DNA of 8,997 nucleotides from Actinomycetota bacterium (GCA_030837445.1 JAUPKM010000012.1:1-8997); one strand, 5' to 3'; shown: positions 1 through 4,944, counted from the stretch's first letter. Notes: a model not told the origin generated them from the sequence alone. Made by a program: numbers and translations.

Positions 1-390
1 TACACCCCCACCGAATACCGCCAACGCACCGACAAACACCGGAAACAACCCCCCACCGGCGACCGCACCGACACCACCCCCGGAACCGGCCACCGCGGCG
101 GCAGCCCCAGACGCGACCACCCCACCGGACCCGACAACCCCAACCTCATCGCAGCCCAACACCTCGCCCCCCTGACCGCCGCCATCGACAACGGATGGCC
201 CGTCTTCGTCCCCCAGGCCTACACCCCCTGGGAATTCTGCAAGAACGACAGACTCACCGTGCAAGGCCTGGCCTGCGTCCGAGCCCTCGAAGACCGCCCA
301 AGCAACACCCCCGACCCCCACACCATCGCCCAAACCTGCGGTATCCTCCTCACCCCCTGCGGCGCAAGGGTCCTGGTAACGCTCGGCTGA
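1..390 (+). CDS. Unrecognised protein, 3' part only
   Basis: This reading frame is open from the left edge to a TGA at 388-390 (129 codons, no start in the window). I do not recognise the family. Third codon positions are almost all C up to about position 365, which is a strong sign of real coding on this strand. The first 45 residues are rich in Thr, Pro, Arg and Asp and look disordered. The rest is more globular, with segments such as NGWPVFVPQAYTPWEFCKND and Cys residues spread through the C-terminal half. No membrane segment or signal peptide is visible. The last eight or so codons lose the C-ending bias, and the sequence there already belongs to the toxin-like frame that follows. The natural C-terminus has therefore probably been replaced at a recombination junction near 366-380. 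An antisense gene is less likely because the reverse frames are Gly/Val-rich shadows. Confidence 0.55.
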   Translation, partial: YTPTEYRQRTDKHRKQPPTGDRTDTTPGTGHRGGSPRRDHPTGPDNPNLIAAQHLAPLTAAIDNGWPVFVPQAYTPWEFCKNDRLTVQGLACVRALEDRPSNTPDPHTIAQTCGILLTPCGARVLVTLG

Positions 391-701
391 ATATCAGTGC
401 CGGGGGTGACGTATCGATTAAGGGCGACAACATGTTGTTCTTGAACTTCGGTGATGAGGCTCGGGCGCAGGAGTTCCTGGCTCAACGGTTGACTCAGGGG
501 CATGAGGGCACGGTCATCAAGTCCTTCGATGTGCCGACGTCGTACGCGAACGATGTGGCGTCGAGGGCGGTCCCGGAGAGCATGGCGCGGGGTTCTTCTG
601 TTATCTCTGTGGACACGACCAAGACGGCAAGTTCGTACGGTTTGCGATCTTCGGAGTTCCCCGGGCTCCACTGCACGATTATTCCTGGGAGTGGATGTTG
701 A
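378..701 (+). pseudogene. 3' remnant of an Rhs/polymorphic toxin C-terminal domain
   Basis: From about 378 the frame reads NARLNISAGGDVSIKGDNM, then LFLNFGDEARAQEFLAQRL, IKSFDVPTSYANDVASRAVPE, and ends YGLRSSEFPGLHCTIIPGSGC. From memory of such proteins, this pattern resembles the extreme C-terminal domain of Rhs or other secreted polymorphic toxins of actinobacteria; I could not check it by search. There is no Rhs repeat core, no hydrophobic-autoprocessing motif and no upstream frame to carry it, because the preceding sequence belongs to another gene in a different frame. The piece may be silent. It could also be made as an 89-residue protein from ATG 432, which has AAGGG at 420-424. The activity is unknown. 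An ADP-ribosyltransferase-like fold missing its front half is only a guess. It overlaps the next gene by 7 nt, the usual toxin-immunity layout. Confidence 0.5.
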
Positions 702-1210
702 TCCTGCCTGAGGAGTTGCGACATCTCGTTGACGGGCCTCGTGAGATCGAGATGGCTGGCGGTGTCGGCCTGGTTGAGGTGACTGTCACCACGTCGGGTG
801 ACGCCAGCGAGTTGCTGTGCCGATGCCGTGAGGTGTTGCGTGCGGTCCTGCAGGTCGCGGGCTCGGGGTGGCCTCCTCAGGACGTCTGGGCACGAAGACT
901 TCCGAACTGGTTCGTGCAGGGCTGCGCGGGTGAGGTTTCGGCCGAGCAGGACGCGGAGTGGCTGGCGTGGTGGCGCGGGCTCGGCGGGGAGACGCGTGCT
1001 CGTGCCGCTCGGGAGAGACCCTGGAGTTTGGCGGACTGGCTTCACTGGCTGCAACCAGAGGAGCGTCAGTGGTACTGGTGGGACGGCGTCCGGCGAGGGC
1101 CGCACGAGGTGCTGGTCCTTGTGGAGGTGCCGGGGTGGCCGGTTGCGTTGGGTGCGTTGGAGTGGCTGTTGCGGGTGGCCGGCGCCGAATCCGTGAGTGT
1201 CGTCAGGTGA
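695..1210 (+). CDS. Candidate immunity protein of the toxin remnant
   Basis: This gene encodes 171 aa with no recognised domain name. The ATG at 695 lies inside the last codons of the toxin-like frame (ATGTTGA, 7-nt overlap) behind GGGAG at 687-691. That layout suggests translational coupling and decides the start over the internal Met20. The protein is remarkably rich in tryptophan (14 of 171), with clusters AEWLAWWRG (residues 87-95), DWLHW (114-118) and RQWYWWDG (125-131). It has no signal peptide or membrane helix, so it should be cytosolic. Position directly after a polymorphic-toxin tail is the main reason for calling it immunity. Such proteins normally bind and block the cognate toxin in the producing cell. 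With the toxin reduced to a remnant it may act as an orphan immunity gene against toxins of sibling strains. Its stop overlaps the convergent DUF4291 stop. Confidence 0.6.
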   Translation: MLILPEELRHLVDGPREIEMAGGVGLVEVTVTTSGDASELLCRCREVLRAVLQVAGSGWPPQDVWARRLPNWFVQGCAGEVSAEQDAEWLAWWRGLGGETRARAARERPWSLADWLHWLQPEERQWYWWDGVRRGPHEVLVLVEVPGWPVALGALEWLLRVAGAESVSVVR

Positions 1211-1823
1211 GTTCGGTCGCCCCGATCGTTTGGGCTGTCGTCGGCGGCAACGGGTAGGGCTTCTCGGCGGGCAGTTGGTGCTGTGCTGCTGCGTCGTCGC
1301 GCTCGTGAAGGAGCCGTCGCAGGTCGTGGGCGGTCTGGGTGATGTCGGTGATGTCGGTGATCCATTGTGAGACGTATTGGTGGGCGGTGGTACCGGAGAG
1401 TCCGATCTGGAGGGCTCGCCAGGGAAGCGGGTCGAGGTGGAGGGATCGTTCGGGGTCCCATTGCACGCGTACCGTGCTGGCCTGCTTGCGGCTTCGCCAT
1501 TCGTCAGGGCTCGCGTGGAGGCCGGGGACGTAGTGGCTCAGGCAGGCGTCGTTGAGGGCTTGTTCGAATCCGGTTCGGGTGATGCGGATGGCGAGGATGC
1601 GTTCCTGGCCGGGCTTGGTGGCCCATCCTGACCGGTACATCATCCACAGGAGCGACGGTTTGATCCACGTCATGCGGTCGAGCTTGAACGGGGGCACGAA
1701 GGCCCCGGCGGTCAGTGCCGCGTCGGCGATCTGTGGTGGGTAGGCTTGATAGACGATCAGCGTCGTGTCGTCGAATGTTGCCCGTACTTGCCGGAGCGGT
1801 GGCTGGTGGGCGTCGGTGGTCAC
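1203..1823 (-). CDS. DUF4291 domain-containing protein
   Basis: The 206-aa product matches DUF4291 from near its start to about residue 165. Diagnostic stretches are RATFDDTTLIVYQAYPPQIA (14-33), FVPPFKLDRMTWIKPSLLWM (42-61), MMYRSGWATKPGQERILAI (61-79), LSHYVPGLH (95-103), VRVQWDPERSLHLDPLPWRA (118-137) and LQIGLSG (138-144). The family is widespread in bacteria and fungi; to my knowledge its biochemical role is not established. The conserved aromatic and charged residues suggest an enzyme or nucleic-acid-binding protein rather than a structural one. The last 40 residues are Ala/Gln/Pro-rich and probably a disordered tail. The start is GTG, chosen because it overlaps the stop of the upstream helix-turn-helix remnant as GTGA. 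At the other end its TGA overlaps the stop of the convergent immunity candidate by 8 bp. No promoter of its own is visible. Confidence 0.9.
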   Translation of the reverse strand: MTTDAHQPPLRQVRATFDDTTLIVYQAYPPQIADAALTAGAFVPPFKLDRMTWIKPSLLWMMYRSGWATKPGQERILAIRITRTGFEQALNDACLSHYVPGLHASPDEWRSRKQASTVRVQWDPERSLHLDPLPWRALQIGLSGTTAHQYVSQWITDITDITQTAHDLRRLLHERDDAAAQHQLPAEKPYPLPPTTAQTIGATELT

Positions 1824-2011
1824 GAAGTCAGCCGGCGTTGTGGAGGGCGGCGGGGGACGTCGTCCAGGAGCAGGTGGTCGGTGGCGACGTCGAAGATCTC
1901 AGCGAGGCGGATGACGGCTTCGACCGGTGGTGTGATCTTGCCGTTCTCGTAGCGGGAGATCTGGCCGGCGTCGCCGCCGACGCGGGTGGCGAGGCCAGCG
2001 GTTTCACGTTG
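1820..2011 (-). pseudogene. XRE-family helix-turn-helix regulator, 5' part missing
   Basis: Sixty-three codons read QRETAGLATRVGGDAGQISR, then YENGKITPPVEAVIRLAEIF and DVATDHLLLDD, followed by an Arg/Pro-rich tail. This is the recognition-helix half of a lambda-repressor-type (XRE) domain, with the typical S-R-Y-E-N-G-K-I-TPP core and the LAEIFDV helix. The first half of the domain is missing: an in-frame TGA lies directly upstream (2012-2014) and no ATG, GTG or TTG precedes the core. Adding one base in CTGACAACG would restore the usual LTQRE motif, so a frameshift is possible, though the frame further upstream does not look like an XRE N-terminus. The gene ends in a GTGA overlap with the DUF4291 start, so the two were once a translationally coupled pair. 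The 71-aa frame over the same bases (2043-1828) lacks domain-like content and is a shadow. Confidence 0.65.
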
Positions 2012-2067
2012 TCAGGACGACAGATGTTCCGCCAAGAAAACATGAAGTACCTCGCTCGGTTTTCCTC

Positions 2068-2088
2068 GACCCCGCGTCCCGCGGGGTC
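2068..2088. terminator. GC-rich stem-loop, possible terminator
   Basis: GACCCCGCG and CGCGGGGTC form a perfect 9-bp stem around the loop TCC. No U-rich tract follows on either strand, but actinomycete terminators often lack one. It lies upstream of the XRE remnant on the - strand and could insulate it from the toxin-antitoxin transcript. A role as a protein-binding site is equally possible. Confidence 0.4.
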
Positions 2089-2166
2089 CGCTATTCGACT
2101 CCGTTCAAGTTTCCTGGTCCTTCGGCCCTCACCCTTTGCCCATCACAACGACGCTGCGCCTCGACT

Positions 2167-2180
2167 GCACGGTACCGTGC
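2167..2180. repeat. Perfect 14-bp palindrome, operator-like
   Basis: GCACGGTACCGTGC is fully self-complementary with no spacer. It sits in the spacer between the toxin-antitoxin pair and the XRE-DUF4291 pair. Uninterrupted palindromes of this length are typical of dimeric repressor sites. The XRE protein or the antitoxin are the natural local candidates, but nothing in the sequence ties either to it. Confidence 0.4.
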
Positions 2181-2400
2181 TCGGTCGCCGTTGCGTTCGG
2201 TCTGCCGGGATACAGCCGAGTGACGCCGGCCGATCGCTCGAGGTCTCCGAGACACTCCTGGCGGGGTCGGGCAGCCCGACGAGCGGTGTGGTGGTTGGGC
2301 TCCGGTCGTGGGTCGCTCCGGGGAGCGTGTTCCCCGTGCCTTGACCGCGCGGTGGCGGTCGGTGTGACCCTGGGGGGGCTCACGGACACCACGCTTCGCC

Positions 2401-2826
2401 TCAATCCGTCGCTTTGGGATGTGTCAGTTCTACCTTCGTCACCCAGATGATCCGCTGATCCTTGGCGGGGCAATACCAGATCCGGCCGCCGCTGGTGAGT
2501 TCGTGCTGCCACTGGGGCAGCGTTACCCCGCCCAGTCGCCGTGTCGCCAACCCGGCTCGCAGCCGCGCGGTCCGCCGCGGGTTGGCGCTGCGGTCGAGCG
2601 GGCACAGCCGCAGCCGTTCGCGCTCTGCTCGCATCAGGAGCGGCTCTTGGTCGGTCGCCTGCTCCCACTGCTTTCGTGCCTGTTCCGAGGCTGGGCGGAT
2701 CGTCCACAGAACCTGTTGTGCTTGCTCCCGTGACGGGCCATCAGCGGTGGGAGGGCGCCCCGCCGAAGCGCGTTGAGAGCCACGGCGTGTGCTTCCGGAC
2801 CGGCTCTTGCCGACGTCAGGGCTCAC
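2401..2826 (-). CDS. RelE/ParE-like toxin of a type II toxin-antitoxin pair
   Basis: The product is 141 aa from a GTG that overlaps the antitoxin stop as GTGA, which sets the start. The first 38 or so residues (Ser/Arg/Gly-rich) look disordered. The folded part starts at about VLWTIRPASEQARKQW, a strand followed by a helix. It continues through a basic region with LCPLDRSANPRRTARLRAG and LPQWQHELTSGGRIWYC, and ends in strands RIIWVTKVELTHPKATD. This layout, a small basic beta-alpha protein ending in an R-x-x-W-V-T strand and a His-Pro-Lys tail, fits the RelE/ParE fold of mRNA-cleaving or gyrase-poisoning toxins. Which of the two applies cannot be told here. The fold assignment rests on pattern and on the antitoxin directly upstream. 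An alternative is an uncharacterised actinobacterial partner of a Phd-like protein. Confidence 0.6.
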   Translation of the reverse strand: MSPDVGKSRSGSTRRGSQRASAGRPPTADGPSREQAQQVLWTIRPASEQARKQWEQATDQEPLLMRAERERLRLCPLDRSANPRRTARLRAGLATRRLGGVTLPQWQHELTSGGRIWYCPAKDQRIIWVTKVELTHPKATD

Positions 2827-3281
2827 AGTTCGACGTCACTCAAGGGCTCGTTCAGTTCCCCGGTGAGTTCAGCGCGCAGACTGTCATCGGCCCAGGCGCG
2901 CGCGGTCTGCTGCCACTCGTACAGCAGTTCCTCGACCGCCTCTGTCCCTGCACCCTCGACAGCCTGCAAGGCGCGTACGTACTCCCAGATGAAGGTCGTC
3001 TGGTCTTCTCGAGGTAGGACTGCCAACCAGGTCAGCGAGCCATATAGCAGCGGGTCGCACGACTGATCCAGCCCCAGCAACTTCAGGACACGAACGGCGG
3101 CCTTGAGTCCTTCAAGGGCGTAGCGCTCCCGCTTGACGGGTCCGGCGGGAGCGAGCAGAAGGGCCTCACCATCCTTGTCGCGGATCATCGTTCCACCCGG
3201 ACGGCGACCTGCCTCTACGACGCCGCGATGGTGTCGGGCCAGGTCTGTGACTTGGTAAAGGATTTCGGGAGCGAGAGACAT
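2823..3281 (-). CDS. Phd/YefM-like antitoxin with long C-terminal extension
   Basis: The product is 152 aa from ATG behind AGGAGG with 5-nt spacing. The N-terminus, YQVTDLARHHRGVVEAGRRP (residues 9-28) then TMIRDKDGEALLLAPA (31-46), follows the Phd/YefM pattern: strand, helix, a turn with Ala-Gly-Arg, and a strand with a basic-acidic-Gly hairpin. This part normally dimerises and binds the operator. The remaining 100 residues are helical (TTFIWEYVRALQAVEGAG, EELLYEWQQTARAWADDSLR) and end in an acidic tail, NEPLSDVEL. They would neutralise the basic toxin encoded next. Canonical Phd proteins are about 70-90 aa, so this is a long actinobacterial version. It is the first gene of the pair, coupled to the toxin by GTGA, and is probably autorepressed together with the toxin at the promoter upstream. 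Confidence 0.65.
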   Translation of the reverse strand: MSLAPEILYQVTDLARHHRGVVEAGRRPGGTMIRDKDGEALLLAPAGPVKRERYALEGLKAAVRVLKLLGLDQSCDPLLYGSLTWLAVLPREDQTTFIWEYVRALQAVEGAGTEAVEELLYEWQQTARAWADDSLRAELTGELNEPLSDVEL

Positions 3282-3286
3282 GAGAA

Positions 3287-3292
3287 CCTCCT
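3287..3292 (-). promoter_or_regulatory. Ribosome binding site of the antitoxin gene
   Basis: AGGAGG on the - strand, 5 nt before the ATG at 3281. It is a full consensus match and fixes the start of the antitoxin. The toxin has no comparable site and depends on coupling, which would keep toxin below antitoxin. Confidence 0.75.
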
Positions 3293-3299
3293 ATGCACG

Positions 3300-3328
3300 A
3301 TAGTACGTAGGATCATGCGTTCAAGCAA
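3300..3328 (-). promoter_or_regulatory. Promoter of the toxin-antitoxin pair
   Basis: On the - strand TTGCTT (-35, 3328-3323) is followed after exactly 17 bp by TACTAT (-10, 3305-3300). This fits a vegetative sigma-70-type promoter. Transcription would begin near 3293, giving a very short leader that starts almost at the AGGAGG. The local sequence is less GC-rich than its surroundings and contains GTACGTA, where the antitoxin could bind. Confidence 0.55.
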
Positions 3329-3488
3329 GGGCTCTGGGGGTGTCATACTGCTGGCCGGCTCACCCGTCCATGGCGTCATTGCCCCCCCTCACGCAGGGCT
3401 GCGCCGATCGTATGACGTGCAGTACATATCGCCACATCCGCCTCAACCTTTATGTGCGGTTTATCCCCACCGAACCGCGCTGGGGTGG

Positions 3489-3542
3489 CCAGACTCAGCC
3501 TTGGTCAAGGATGACTGGAGCCAAGGCCTGTCCCGGGTCTGG
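3489..3542. repeat. Imperfect inverted repeat after the transposase remnant
   Basis: Outer arms CCAGA (3489-3493) and TCTGG (3538-3542) enclose inner arms GCCTTGG (3498-3504) and CCAAGGC (3521-3527). It starts 5 bp past the stop of the - strand transposase remnant. It may be a weak terminator or a leftover of the element's end. I see no matching copy elsewhere in the window that would make it a terminal inverted repeat. Confidence 0.35.
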
Positions 3543-3546
3543 CTGC

Positions 3547-3711
3547 TTACCGGTGGATGACTGCGGCACGCCAGGGATCCCGTGCGTCCTGTTCGTCGTA
3601 GCGGGTGGCCATGGCCCGGAACTGCTTGAGTTTGCTGAAACAGCGCTCGACCGTGTTGCGCTGCTTGTAGAGCCCGGCGTCGCAGACCGGTGGACATCTC
3701 CCGGCCTGACC
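3547..3711 (-). pseudogene. IS5-type transposase, C-terminal remnant
   Basis: Fifty-four codons read GQAGRCPPVCDAGLYKQRNT, then VERCFSKLKQFRAMATRYDE, and end WRAAVIHR before a TAA. This is the well-known C-terminal stretch of IS5-family DDE transposases, in which N-T-V-E-R carries the last catalytic Glu and is followed by a Leu-Lys-x-Phe/Trp-Arg and A-T-R-Y-x motif. The two catalytic Asp residues, the N-terminus and probably the final 10-15 residues are gone, so it cannot transpose. Upstream the frame continues open into sequence antisense or out of frame to the neighbouring regulator. That part has no transposase similarity, so I place the break near 3711-3725. It lies about 50 bp past the stop of the NarL-type gene and separates the toxin-antitoxin block from the regulator block. 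Confidence 0.8.
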
Positions 3712-3761
3712 GCGGGCTGTCGCTGAGGGTGAAATTCCCTCGGGCTGCCCCACTGCTCCCG

Positions 3762-4487
3762 TCAGATGCGGGACCTCGCCTGGGGGACCACGGTGCGGGG
3801 GGCCGTCGGGCGGGCGGTCCCCAGCCACAGGGAGATGGCCTCCGCGCGGTTGCGGCAGCCCAGCTTCATGTAGATGTGGTTGATGTGATTCTTCACGGTC
3901 TTCTCGCTGATGCACAGGGTGCGGGCGATGTCGAGGTTGCCGTGACCCCAGACGACACACTCCATGATTTCCACCTCCCGGCGGGACAGCCCGTACGCGG
4001 GGGTGCTGCCCGAGGCCGTTTCGATCCGTGGTGACGACGCCGACCGCACGCTCTCCACGAGCGCTGCCACCGCGCCGGGCGAAAGCGTCGGCTGCCGGCC
4101 TGCCGTGGCGAGCACGGCTTCGGCCAGGTCCTCGGCGAGGAACTGCCCGTGGACCAGGAAACCGGTCGCGCCGGCCCTCAGCCCGCGTTCCACCAGGGCG
4201 CGTTCGGCACTGTTCGACAGCACCAGCACCGCGGCCCGCCGGCACAACTGGTCCAGCAGGCCCTGGTCATCGACGTCCGGCCAGAGAGTGGTGAACAGGA
4301 CCACGTCGGGACGCAGACGTTCGACCGACTCGACGGCGTCGGAGCCGTCGGTCTCGTAAACGGCGCCGACCCGCACACCGGCCTCGAGCAGCGAGCGCAG
4401 CCCCTGGCGCATCACCATGTTCCGGTCGACCACCAGCACTCTCAACGATCCGCGCTCGAGGTCCGGTGCGATCTCGTTCACGGTCAT
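3762..4487 (-). CDS. NarL/FixJ-type transcriptional regulator with atypical receiver
   Basis: The product is 241 aa with ATG behind GAGGAG. Residues 15-130 form a receiver-like domain (LRVLVVDRN, RPDVVLFTTLWPD, AAVLVLSNSAERALVERGLR, AGATGFLVHG). Residues 166-220 form a LuxR-type helix-turn-helix (LSRREVEIMECVVWGHGNLD, IARTLCISEKTVKNHINHIY, MKLGCRNRAEAI). The DNA-binding half is canonical. The receiver is not: where RPDVVLLDLRMPD is usual, the phospho-acceptor Asp is Thr66; the acidic pair is reduced to Asp21-Arg22; and the conserved Lys of the GxxGYLLK motif is His113. Phosphorylation by a histidine kinase is therefore unlikely, and no kinase gene is nearby. Activity may depend on a ligand or on protein level, as proposed for other atypical receivers in streptomycetes. 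It is divergent from the LAL regulator and may control it and itself from the shared intergenic region. Confidence 0.9.
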   Translation of the reverse strand: MTVNEIAPDLERGSLRVLVVDRNMVMRQGLRSLLEAGVRVGAVYETDGSDAVESVERLRPDVVLFTTLWPDVDDQGLLDQLCRRAAVLVLSNSAERALVERGLRAGATGFLVHGQFLAEDLAEAVLATAGRQPTLSPGAVAALVESVRSASSPRIETASGSTPAYGLSRREVEIMECVVWGHGNLDIARTLCISEKTVKNHINHIYMKLGCRNRAEAISLWLGTARPTAPRTVVPQARSRI

Positions 4488-4492
4488 GGGTG

Positions 4493-4498
4493 CTCCTC
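4493..4498 (-). promoter_or_regulatory. Ribosome binding site of the NarL-type regulator
   Basis: GAGGAG on the - strand lies 5 nt before the ATG at 4487 and supports that start. Confidence 0.7.
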
Positions 4499-4554
4499 GG
4501 TGGCAGGGGGGATCGCTGGTGGCGCGGCAAGGGGTACGCCGTGGACGTCTTCCG

Positions 4555-4580
4555 GTGACCGAACCGCGTGACCGAACCGG
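4555..4580. repeat. 13-bp tandem direct repeat, possible operator
   Basis: GTGACCGAACCGC (4555-4567) is followed at once by GTGACCGAACCGG (4568-4580), 12 of 13 bases identical. The edges of the block also form an inverted pair, TCCGGT (4551-4556) and ACCGGA (4576-4581). It lies 68 bp upstream of the NarL-type start codon, a position suited to repression or to activator binding next to that gene's promoter. Confidence 0.5.
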
Positions 4581-4649
4581 AGGACCTTCTGGGGCGTGTT
4601 CTGATCATGGAGGATCCGGCCGGGCGGAACATCAGCCATCTGGCGCGGG

Positions 4650-4664
4650 GATCACAACGTGATC
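4650..4664. repeat. Perfect 6-3-6 inverted repeat (GATCAC arms)
   Basis: GATCAC-AAC-GTGATC is a perfect inverted repeat of 6-bp arms around 3 bp, in mid-gap between the divergent regulators. It is the size expected for a dimeric helix-turn-helix protein. The same two arms occur in swapped order in the LAL/PPC convergent gap. Confidence 0.5.
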
Positions 4665-4775
4665 ATCGTCACATTGCTTCCGAACATCCGCTGGTGACGG
4701 GCCTGTGGACCCGGAAGACCCAGGTCAAGTGGGCCCAAGGACCCACCCCGTGGTGCTGGGGTACCAGAAATGATG

Positions 4776-4790
4776 ACACCCTGCGGGTGT
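4776..4790. repeat. Perfect 6-3-6 inverted repeat (ACACCC arms)
   Basis: ACACCC-TGC-GGGTGT has the same 6-3-6 geometry as the site 126 bp to its left but different arms. It is followed by TTTCC, so it could act as a weak + strand terminator. No + strand gene ends here, which makes an operator for the LAL gene the better reading. Confidence 0.45.
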
Positions 4791-4831
4791 TTCCATAGGT
4801 CTGCCCTGTATGAGAACTCACCGATGCGACT

Positions 4832-4847
4832 CCTGACCATGGTGAGG
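4832..4847. repeat. Imperfect 16-bp palindrome upstream of the LAL gene
   Basis: CCTGACCATGGTGAGG has a perfect ACCATGGT core and CCT/AGG ends with a single mismatched G/G pair between them. It lies about 98 bp before the LAL start codon. It is a candidate regulator site; nothing identifies the protein. Confidence 0.35.
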
Positions 4848-4944
4848 GCTGCAAGGCAACGAACCGGAGCAAGGAAGCTGCCGGGGAAAGCGGTCCCAGG
4901 ATCCCTCAGCAGCTTGCCCAACAGGAAAGTGTGGTGCTCCGGAC

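Larger units (their letters stand above)
2012..2400. other. Gene-poor spacer between XRE-DUF4291 and the toxin-antitoxin pair
   Basis: I see no convincing gene in these 389 bases. Open frames exist on both strands but show no domain and no consistent third-position bias, and they are out of frame with the genes at either side. The stretch holds a stem-loop (2068-2088), a perfect 14-bp palindrome (2167-2180), a short inverted repeat GTCTC-C-GAGAC (2242-2252) and a run of seven G at 2372-2378 just downstream of the toxin stop. The - strand frame leading into the TGA at 2014 reads SEVLHVFLAEHLSS. It could be the end of a destroyed gene, but is too short to judge. Confidence 0.5.
4488..4944. promoter_or_regulatory. 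Divergent regulatory region between two LuxR-type genes
   Basis: These 457 bases separate the start codons of the - strand NarL-type gene and the + strand LAL gene. Small open frames occur but none has a domain or codon bias, so I treat the whole as non-coding. It is less uniformly GC-rich than the flanking genes. It contains the ribosome binding site of the NarL-type gene, a 13-bp tandem repeat, two perfect 6-3-6 inverted repeats, an imperfect 16-bp palindrome and the short TGAG-AA-CTCA (4811-4820). I could not pick out a convincing -35/-10 pair for either gene. Confidence 0.65.

Noticed and set aside
494..1105. 203-aa open frame on the - strand
   Set aside because: It lies opposite the toxin tail and immunity candidate, has no domain and an Arg/Pro/Leu-rich shadow composition.
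2045..2130. Possible tRNA-like segment (TTCGACTCCGTTCAAG)
   Set aside because: No acceptor, anticodon or T-arm pairing could be drawn around it.
2129..2707. 192-aa open frame on the - strand
   Set aside because: It overlaps the RelE-like gene in another frame and is Arg/Pro/Ala-rich without motifs.
3547..4245. 232-aa open frame on the - strand as one gene
   Set aside because: Only the last 54 or so codons are transposase-like; the rest is an out-of-frame reading of the NarL-type regulator.
4568..4798. Small + strand frame of 76 codons in the divergent gap
   Set aside because: It has no ribosome binding site worth noting, no codon bias and no recognisable motif, and the DNA is full of operator-like repeats.
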